From Candidatus Stahliibacteriota bacterium (lineage in GTDB: Bacteria; Hydrothermota; UBA3072), in the NCBI GenBank assembly GCA_030668705.1, contig DAOVFB010000005.1, positions 1-34,373 of the forward strand: a DNA stretch of 34,373 nucleotides. Direction: 5' to 3'. The notes beneath the pieces were generated by a model that worked only from the letters and a program-made list of their open reading frames with translations, was not told where the DNA came from and made no database searches. Each line of letters starts with the position of its first letter. The stretch's first letter is position 1. This document shows positions 24,932-31,274 of this stretch, piece after piece. Position numbers and translations under genes: made by a program.

Positions 24932-26605
24932 ATGAAGCTAGTGGAATGTGTGCCTAATTTTTCAGAGGGCCAGGATGAAAAGAAGATTAATTTAATAGTT
25001 GACGAGATAAAAAATACTTCCGGAGTATGGCTTCTGGATGTTGACCCTGGAGCAGATACAAACCGGACAGTGGTTACCTTTGTTGGATCTCCTGATGCAG
25101 TTTCCGAGGCTGCGTTCCGTGCTATTAAGAAGGCTTCTCTGGTAATTGATATGAGGGAGCATAAAGGGGAGCATCCCAGGATGGGCGCGACTGATGTATG
25201 TCCCTTTGTTCCCGTAAGGGATGTAAGTATGGAGGAATGTATTGAAATTGCTAAAAAATTGGGGGCACGTGTAGCAGAAGAACTCAAGATTCCTATCTAT
25301 CTCTATGAAGAGGCAGCGACAGAAGAGCAAAGGAAGAATCTCGCCAATATTCGTAAGGGTGAGTATGAAGGATTTCCTTTGAAGATAAAGGAGCCGGAGT
25401 GGAAACCGGATTATGGGGAACCTGTTTTTAATGAAAAAGCCGGTGTAACTGCCATTGGTGCAAGGGAGTTTCTGATTGCCTACAATGTAAATCTCAATAC
25501 AAGGGATAAAAAACTCGCACACAAGATAGCACTGAATGTCAGAGAATCGGGGCGGATAAAGAAGGATAAGGATGGAAATGTGGTAAAGGATGAGAATGGG
25601 GTTGCGTTAAGAATACCGGGGAAACTCAAGGCTACCAAGGCAATTGGGTGGTATGTCGATGAATACGGTTTAGCTCAGATTTCGATAAATCTCACAAATT
25701 ATAAGATTACATCTCCCCAGGAGGCATTTGAGGAAATAAGGAAGGAAGCAAGAGATTTGGGACTTCGTGTTACTGGAAGCGAATTGGTAGGACTTATACC
25801 AAAAGATGCTCTGGTGGAAGCAGGTAAATATTACCTCGAAAAGCAGGGTAAATCCAGAGGTGTTTCGGAAAGGGAAATAATACACTATGCTGCAAAATCC
25901 CTGGGTCTTAATGATATTACCGAGTTTAATACGGATGATAAGGTCATTGAATACAGAATAAACAAGGAAATTGACCGACTGACTGACCTGTCGCTTACCG
26001 AGTTTGCCGATGAGTTATCATCGGATTCACCTGCCCCTGGTGGGGGCTCAGTGGCTGCTTTTTGCGGTTCACTCTCTGCCAGTCTAATAGCGATGGTTGG
26101 TAATCTAACATTCGGAAAGAACAAATATAAGGAACACTGGGAAGAAGCAGAGAAAATCGCCGGGGAGTCACAAGGGTTAAAGTGCGAATTCCTTGATCTC
26201 TGCGACGAAGATACAGAGGCATTTAATCAATTGATGAAAGCTTTTAGAATGAAGAAGAATACCGAAGAGGAGCAAAGGGAAAGGGAGGAAATGATCCAGG
26301 TGGCGACAAAGAGAGCGACAGAGGTGCCACTTAAAGTTATGAGGAAGGCTCTTTCGGCGATCGAATTGGCTTTAAAGATGGGAAGAATAGGAAACGTGAA
26401 TGCAATAAGCGATGTTGGAGTAGCTTCCGAGATGGCCGTCTCGGCATGCAAATCCGCTTCCTTAAACGTCAAGATAAATCTTCCTTCAATAAAGGATGAA
26501 GAATTTGCCAGAGAGGTTTCAGGTGAGCACGATGAGATTCTAAAGAAGATTGGAGATATTCAAGAGGAGGTAGGGAAGGTCGTTCTGGAGAAATTGAAAG
26601 ATTAG
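24932..26605 (+). CDS. ftcD: Bifunctional glutamate formimidoyltransferase / formimidoyltetrahydrofolate cyclodeaminase
   Basis: A 557-residue fusion like mammalian FTCD (541). An AAGGAGG site lies four bases before the ATG. The N-terminal transferase (1 to about 325) begins VECVPNFSEGQD and contains GEHPRMGATDVCPFVP; His81 corresponds to the catalytic His82 of the mammalian enzyme. It moves the formimino group from formiminoglutamate to tetrahydrofolate in histidine breakdown. The C-terminal cyclodeaminase (about 354-557) begins SLTEFADEL and has the SPAPGGGSVAA loop; it releases ammonia and gives methenyl-THF. No hut genes are adjacent, so a folate one-carbon role or a dispersed histidine pathway are both possible. 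It is transcribed from the consensus promoter upstream and probably reads through into tRNA-Lys. Confidence 0.96.
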   Translation: MKLVECVPNFSEGQDEKKINLIVDEIKNTSGVWLLDVDPGADTNRTVVTFVGSPDAVSEAAFRAIKKASLVIDMREHKGEHPRMGATDVCPFVPVRDVSMEECIEIAKKLGARVAEELKIPIYLYEEAATEEQRKNLANIRKGEYEGFPLKIKEPEWKPDYGEPVFNEKAGVTAIGAREFLIAYNVNLNTRDKKLAHKIALNVRESGRIKKDKDGNVVKDENGVALRIPGKLKATKAIGWYVDEYGLAQISINLTNYKITSPQEAFEEIRKEARDLGLRVTGSELVGLIPKDALVEAGKYYLEKQGKSRGVSEREIIHYAAKSLGLNDITEFNTDDKVIEYRINKEIDRLTDLSLTEFADELSSDSPAPGGGSVAAFCGSLSASLIAMVGNLTFGKNKYKEHWEEAEKIAGESQGLKCEFLDLCDEDTEAFNQLMKAFRMKKNTEEEQREREEMIQVATKRATEVPLKVMRKALSAIELALKMGRIGNVNAISDVGVASEMAVSACKSASLNVKINLPSIKDEEFAREVSGEHDEILKKIGDIQEEVGKVVLEKLKD

Positions 26606-26608
26606 GGG

Positions 26609-26636
26609 TTGAGAAATAGGAGAGATGGTATAGATT
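26609..26636 (+). promoter_or_regulatory. Weak candidate promoter for tRNA-Lys
   Basis: TTGAGA (26609-26614) and TAGATT (26631-26636) are spaced by 16 bases and end eight bases before the tRNA. Both hexamers are imperfect; read-through from ftcD is the alternative. Confidence 0.3.
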
Positions 26637-26644
26637 ATATATAT

Positions 26645-26717
26645 GGGTCGTTAGCTCAGTTGGCAGAGCACCGGCCTTTTAAGCCGGGGGTCGTAGGTTC
26701 GAACCCTACACGACCTA
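26645..26717 (+). tRNA. tRNA-Lys (anticodon TTT)
   Basis: The acceptor stem GGGTCGT (26645-26651) pairs with ACGACCT (26710-26716), again with a G-U first pair. D arm GCTC/GAGC, anticodon stem CCGGC/GCCGG around loop CTTTTAA (anticodon TTT), and T arm GTAGG-TTCGAAC-CCTAC are complete. Discriminator A26717; CCA is not encoded. Confidence 0.96.
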
Positions 26718-26742
26718 AAAAATTTAATAGGGGGTAGCGATA

Positions 26743-27231
26743 ATATCCAATTTATTTGACTACATAAAAGATAAAAAAGAGTTCATAGATGAATTTATTT
26801 ATAAAGAGTTTAAAGAGGGTGAGACTATCTTTCATGAGGGGGAAAAAGGGGATATTATGTATATTATCCTGGAGGGTGAAGTTCGTGTGGTCCTCAGAAG
26901 AGGGAACGAAAGGATAAGGCTGGCTACCCTTGGCTATGGTAATTTCTTTGGAGAAATGGGGGTTTTGATTGGAGATGTGAGGAGTGCCGATGTTGAGGCT
27001 ATTTCCGATATCAAGGTTCTTAGAGTCACGAAGACTGATATAGAGAGATTAAAGAGGAAAAATCCTGCAATAGCTGTAGAGTTCCTCTACGCTGTCTGTA
27101 GAGAACTTTGTCAGCGTTTATATAATACTGATGAATCGGTTGAATCCTATCATTTTGTTAACAGGGCATTGCTTAACAACCAGCGGTTTAGAAATTTTGT
27201 TAGGAAAATATGGAATAAAAAGGAGGAGTAA
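26743..27231 (+). CDS. Cyclic-nucleotide-binding-domain protein, probable non-canonical (AUA) start
   Basis: The reading frame is open from the stop at 26728 and reads ISNLFDYIKDKKEFIDEFIY onwards into an intact cNMP-binding (CRP-like) beta-roll: FKEGETIFHEGEKGDIMYII, then GYGNFFGEMGVLIGDVRSADV, the phosphate-binding cassette region (FGEMGVL and RSA). The first ATG, at 26857, would delete the first strands of this domain. No ATG, GTG or TTG occurs in frame before it. An AGGGGG run at 26729-26734 sits 5 or 8 bases before two consecutive ATA codons (26740, 26743), so I place the start at an ATA. A sequencing or assembly error turning ATG into ATA is an alternative. There is no helix-turn-helix domain; after the domain comes a helical tail. 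Its stop abuts the OmpA-family gene. Confidence 0.72.
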   Translation: MSNLFDYIKDKKEFIDEFIYKEFKEGETIFHEGEKGDIMYIILEGEVRVVLRRGNERIRLATLGYGNFFGEMGVLIGDVRSADVEAISDIKVLRVTKTDIERLKRKNPAIAVEFLYAVCRELCQRLYNTDESVESYHFVNRALLNNQRFRNFVRKIWNKKEE

Positions 27232-29046
27232 ATGTCTGTACTTTTGTATTTATTTATAGGGTATTCTTCATTTGGCTCGGGATGCGGGACGTTAAATCTT
27301 TACTCGGCAAGAACACTTCCGATGGGGAACCTCTCTTTCAATATGCATCTTTCTTACGCACAGCAGAGCTATCCATCTCAGCCGGGTGACGATTTTGAAA
27401 CAGTTCATCATATGGGGTTTTCCAAAATGGGCTTCACCTATGGAATTGTTGACCTTCTGGAATTCTATTTAGGCACAACCATATACGGAAAGGGAGAGCA
27501 GAGAGGGGGATTCGGCGAGCCGGAAGATGAATATATGTTTGGTGTCAGGGATCTTTATGGGGGGTTGAAGTTTTATGTCCCCGTAGTGAAAGGCGAAGAT
27601 AACTCTTTTGCCTGGCTGGTAGGTGGTAATGTCAGGGGTGGTATATCTCTTTTTCATTCAGCTAAGGATGATTCGCTTACTGTCAATCAGCACTTTGAGT
27701 CATTTATGAAAAACAAGGGCGACATCTCTCTTGATTTATTAAGTGACATTGAGATTTATCCCCTTATTTTTCATCTAAATGGAGGTTATGAATTCCGAGG
27801 AGATAATGATGACATTCCCGGGATTCCAATTCCGGATACCGTGTATTTTCGGAGAGCGGAAAGGGAGAACCTGATCAAGTGGGGAGTTGGTCTTGAGGTT
27901 GCAGCTGGACCAAATGTTCGTTTTATGCTGGAAACAAAAGGTATCAATCCCGTGGATAATGGCACTGACACGGTAATGGCCGCTTTGGGTCTTCGGTTTA
28001 TGTCTCCTGATAAGTTTGGCTTTGACGTTGGTGTAGACTATATTTTAAATGATGATGTTGATTTTGTTCCTGATTGGGAAAATGTAGGTGGAAGGATTGT
28101 AAGTAGAATAGAGGATGCGAGTAAATGGAGATTCAAGGTTGGAATTACTGTGACTGGTGACCTTATACCCGAAAAGAAAGAGGTGAAACCTAAGAAAGGA
28201 GTTATAGCCTTATCCGTCAACGACATAGATACAGATGAACCACTTGAGGCTCTCGTGAGTTTTCGTGACACTGCTGTTGGGGTATTCCAAACGGATAAAG
28301 ATGGGAAAGCTAAAATTTCGCTATCACCTGGACTCTATCATATAAAAATATCCATGGAAGGATATACTGCAAGGGAAGCCTCTGTGACTGTGAAAGTGGC
28401 TTCAGAAGTAAATATAAACACTGTACTGCGCAAGAAGAAAGAGCGAAAGGGTATGTTTACTGGAACTGTGAGTTCGTATCGCGAAAAGACTCCCCTGGCT
28501 GCCAATATTGAATTCCTGGGAACAGAGATGAAACCCATAGCTTCGGATCCTGAGAAGGGAATATTTAAAGCAGAGTTACCGACCGGAACCTATAATATAA
28601 ATGTATTTACTGAAGGATATCTTCCCAAGACCTTCCCGATAGAGATAAGGGATGGAGAAACCACAGTAAAGAACATACAGTTGATAGAAAAACTTGAAGA
28701 GAAGAAGAAACTTGTTCTAAGAGGCATCAATTTCTCCTCGGGTAAGTCTACTATACTTCCTGAAGGATATACCATCCTTGATAAAGTGGTCGAGGTTCTT
28801 AAGGCAAACAAAGATGTTAAGGTGGAAATAAGTGGCCATACCGATGCAGTAGGTTCTGCTTCATATAACCAGAGACTATCAGAAGCGAGAGCACAGTCAG
28901 TAAGACAATATCTTATCGAGCATGGGTTAGATGCTTCACGGTTGGTTGCCAGAGGATACGGTGAATCAAAGCCTATAGCGCCTAATACGACAAGGGAAGG
29001 AAGAGCGCAGAACAGAAGGATTGAATTTACGGTTATATCTCAATAG
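27232..29046 (+). CDS. OmpA-family outer-membrane protein with two carboxypeptidase-regulatory-like domains
   Basis: A 604-residue protein starting directly after an in-frame stop, so the short uncharged start MSVLLYLFIGYSSF is the true N-terminus. Residues to about 305 look like a beta-barrel (alternating aromatic strands such as GNLSFNMHLSYAQQ, FGFDVGVDYILN). Two carboxypeptidase-regulatory/PEGA-like beta-sandwiches follow (about 320-400, 406-480). The C-terminal OmpA/Pal/MotB peptidoglycan-binding domain (about 490-604) has ISGHTDAVGSASYNQRLSEA with His536 and ends AQNRRIEFTV. It should tie the outer membrane to peptidoglycan. A strong hairpin follows it. It shares an operon with the cNMP-domain gene, so cyclic nucleotide or ligand control of an envelope function is conceivable. 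Confidence 0.87.
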   Translation: MSVLLYLFIGYSSFGSGCGTLNLYSARTLPMGNLSFNMHLSYAQQSYPSQPGDDFETVHHMGFSKMGFTYGIVDLLEFYLGTTIYGKGEQRGGFGEPEDEYMFGVRDLYGGLKFYVPVVKGEDNSFAWLVGGNVRGGISLFHSAKDDSLTVNQHFESFMKNKGDISLDLLSDIEIYPLIFHLNGGYEFRGDNDDIPGIPIPDTVYFRRAERENLIKWGVGLEVAAGPNVRFMLETKGINPVDNGTDTVMAALGLRFMSPDKFGFDVGVDYILNDDVDFVPDWENVGGRIVSRIEDASKWRFKVGITVTGDLIPEKKEVKPKKGVIALSVNDIDTDEPLEALVSFRDTAVGVFQTDKDGKAKISLSPGLYHIKISMEGYTAREASVTVKVASEVNINTVLRKKKERKGMFTGTVSSYREKTPLAANIEFLGTEMKPIASDPEKGIFKAELPTGTYNINVFTEGYLPKTFPIEIRDGETTVKNIQLIEKLEEKKKLVLRGINFSSGKSTILPEGYTILDKVVEVLKANKDVKVEISGHTDAVGSASYNQRLSEARAQSVRQYLIEHGLDASRLVARGYGESKPIAPNTTREGRAQNRRIEFTVISQ

Positions 29047-29053
29047 AAAGGTT

Positions 29054-29078
29054 AAGGGGCGGGACTCTCCCGCCCCTT
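29054..29078 (+). terminator. Strong GC-rich hairpin between the OmpA-family gene and pcrA
   Basis: AAGGGGCGGGA (29054-29064) and TCCCGCCCCTT (29068-29078) form a perfect 11-bp stem with a CTC loop, followed by a moderately T-rich stretch (TTCTATTCTTATCTTTT). It looks like an intrinsic terminator for the operon upstream, but it also sits only 13 bases before the pcrA start. Confidence 0.75.
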
Positions 29079-29091
29079 CTATTCTTATCTT

Positions 29092-31143
29092 TTGAAATTT
29101 TTAAAAGATCTTAATGATGAACAAATAAAGGCTGTCATGCATGGGGAAGGCCCTGCATTAGTACTTGCGGGTGCTGGTAGTGGTAAAACAAGGGTAATTA
29201 CCTATAGGGTCGCTTATCTCATAGACCATCTGGGTGAATCTCCTTCCGGCATTCTTGCTGTCACCTTCACAAATAAGGCCGCCGACGAAATGAAAGAAAG
29301 AATTCATCAATTAGTTAGAGCAGATTTTAGAGGATTATGGATAGGAACATTCCATTCAATGTGTGCCCGCATCTTGCGAGAATATTCTGAAGTGATTCCT
29401 TATTCCAGAAATTTTGTGATCTACGACGCGCAAGATCAAAGGAATTTACTAAAGAGGATAATGAATAATTTAAATATTGGAGAAAGAGAGTTTTCGGTGC
29501 ACTATATACAGCGGGCAATATCAAATCTCAAAGATAGGTTAATTGGTGGGTATGAATTTGAACCATCAAGCTACAAACAGATAAGACTCAAGGATATATA
29601 TATAGAATATCAGAAAAGGCTGCTTGGGAATGATGCTATGGATTTTGATGATCTTTTGTTTAATCTCTATAATTTACTTGAAGGCAACAGGAATGTTCGC
29701 AAAGCACTTAACGGACTTTTTAAGCATAAACTGGTAGATGAATATCAGGATACCAATCATGCACAGTATATGATACTAAAAAGGTTGTCAGAAAAGAGCA
29801 AAAACCTCTTTGTTGTTGGAGATGATGATCAGTCAATATATGGTTTTAGAGGTGCGGATATCAACAATATACTTGATTTCGAGGAAGATTTCCCGGATTG
29901 CAAGATATATAAGCTACAGAGAAATTATAGGTCTACTAAAACGATCCTTCACGTTGCATCCGCCCTGGTCAATCACAATTACCAAAGAAAGGGGAAGACC
30001 CTCTGGACTGTGAAATCGGAAGGGAGTAAAATAAATCTATTTAGCGGTTTTGATGAGAATGATGAAGCCCGGAATCTCGTTCGGGCCCTTAAGAAAGAAT
30101 TGTTAAGAAAGAAGAAAAGCGATATCCTGATTGCTTACAGAACTAACGCTCAGTCAAGGGCCATTGAAGATGCACTCTTAAAAGAGGGGATCGAATACAA
30201 TATTGTAGGCGGTCTTCGTTTCTATCAGAGGAAAGAAATAAAAGACCTGCTTGCCTACATTTGGTTTGTCATCAATAAAAAGGATTCCATCTCTTTCAGG
30301 AGGATTCTTAATACCCCCAGAAGGGGTATCGGAAGGACGAGAAGGAATAAAATTGAAAGTTATGCAATAGAAAAACATATTACTCTATGGGAAGCCACGA
30401 AAGAACTCACAGAGGATGATTTAATCCTTTCCAATTTTGTCCAGCTTATTTCATCCCTTGATAATATTAAGAGAGTGGATGACCTTCTTTCCGCAATCGT
30501 CGAAAAGACCGGCTATATAGATATCTTAGAAGAGGAGGGTACAATAGAAGCAGAGTCAAGATTAGAGAACATTTTTGAATTGCTCTCAGCGGTTAAGAAT
30601 TTTACACAGAAAGAAGGAAAATGCTCTCCCGAGGAATATCTCACTTTTGTAGGTCTAAAGACAGATATAGACGAATGGAACAGAGAAGAGAGTGTGACAT
30701 TAATGACTCTACACAATACGAAGGGTTTAGAGTTCCCCGTGGTTTTTATTACAGGTCTTTCAGAGGAAATAATTCCGCACTACAGGAGTATTAAAGAAGG
30801 TAAGGTAGAAGAGGAAAGGCGATTGTTCTATGTAGGTTTAACCAGAGCAAAAGAGAAGATTTACCTTTCCTATTTCAAGAAACGAGGGATGGGTTGGGGG
30901 AATTCGAGGGTGCTAATCCCTTCCCGATTTTTGTCTGAAATGCCGGCCAGAGATATAGAGGGTTTAGCGTTTATAACGGAGAATAAGGAAGGGTTCCGAC
31001 TGGCGAAAAAGAACAGTAGCGATGAGTGGGTAGAACATCCCATATGGGGTAAGGGTAAAATTCTTAAGGTAGTTGATGGAGATAAATTGCTTATATCCTT
31101 TAATGGGATGACTAAAAAGATTAAGAGGAGTTTCTTTAAGTGA
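29092..31143 (+). CDS. pcrA: ATP-dependent 3'-5' DNA helicase, PcrA/UvrD family
   Basis: A 683-residue superfamily 1A helicase for nucleotide excision repair and replication-fork maintenance. Start TTG 29092 (MKFLKDLNDEQIKAVMH) gives the natural Q-motif N-terminus; the only upstream codons lead to a stop without another start. Walker A is AGAGSGKT (Gly27-Thr33 for GAGSGKT); DEYQDTNHAQY (II), GDDDQSIYGFRGAD (III), LQRNYRS (IV), TLHNTKGLEFPVVF (V) and RRLFYVGLTRAK (VI) are all present. The last 40 residues, HPIWGKGKILKVVDGDKLLI, are the Tudor-like RNA polymerase-binding domain of PcrA/UvrD. No Shine-Dalgarno site is visible. It is coupled to a small gene and uvrA downstream. Confidence 0.95.
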   Translation: MKFLKDLNDEQIKAVMHGEGPALVLAGAGSGKTRVITYRVAYLIDHLGESPSGILAVTFTNKAADEMKERIHQLVRADFRGLWIGTFHSMCARILREYSEVIPYSRNFVIYDAQDQRNLLKRIMNNLNIGEREFSVHYIQRAISNLKDRLIGGYEFEPSSYKQIRLKDIYIEYQKRLLGNDAMDFDDLLFNLYNLLEGNRNVRKALNGLFKHKLVDEYQDTNHAQYMILKRLSEKSKNLFVVGDDDQSIYGFRGADINNILDFEEDFPDCKIYKLQRNYRSTKTILHVASALVNHNYQRKGKTLWTVKSEGSKINLFSGFDENDEARNLVRALKKELLRKKKSDILIAYRTNAQSRAIEDALLKEGIEYNIVGGLRFYQRKEIKDLLAYIWFVINKKDSISFRRILNTPRRGIGRTRRNKIESYAIEKHITLWEATKELTEDDLILSNFVQLISSLDNIKRVDDLLSAIVEKTGYIDILEEEGTIEAESRLENIFELLSAVKNFTQKEGKCSPEEYLTFVGLKTDIDEWNREESVTLMTLHNTKGLEFPVVFITGLSEEIIPHYRSIKEGKVEEERRLFYVGLTRAKEKIYLSYFKKRGMGWGNSRVLIPSRFLSEMPARDIEGLAFITENKEGFRLAKKNSSDEWVEHPIWGKGKILKVVDGDKLLISFNGMTKKIKRSFFK

Positions 31144-31274
31144 AGAAAATTGATGTAAAATACCTCGCAAAACTTGCCAAACTCAAGGGATTCTTCATAG
31201 GAAAGGTTATGCAGAAGATAAAGGGGAGGGCTGATACAAAAGAGGCCGTGAGGATTATATCAAATTATGAGTAG
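31140..31274 (+). CDS. Small 44-residue protein resembling the C-terminal tail of GatB/YqeY
   Basis: A GTG-started frame overlaps the pcrA stop (GTGA) and its own TAG overlaps the uvrA start by 8 bases, so it fills the gap exactly. The product is very basic at the start (VKKIDVKYLAKLAKLK) and then reads GFFIGKVMQKIKGRADTKEA. This resembles the last segment of GatB and YqeY, where a G-x-x-V/I-G-x-V-M-K-x-x-x-G-x-A-[ND] motif forms a small tRNA-contacting helical domain. It is too short to be an amidotransferase. The overlaps at both ends and the motif make it a credible gene; its function is unknown. In a repair operon it could also contact nucleic acid or UvrA. Confidence 0.7.
   Translation: MKKIDVKYLAKLAKLKGFFIGKVMQKIKGRADTKEAVRIISNYE

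Noticed and set aside
24992-25522. 176-codon minus-strand ORF
   Set aside because: It is a shadow of the ftcD N-terminal domain, which is fully conserved on the plus strand.
26857-27231. cNMP protein starting at ATG 26857
   Set aside because: This would remove the first strands of the beta-roll domain, which are clearly encoded upstream in the same frame.
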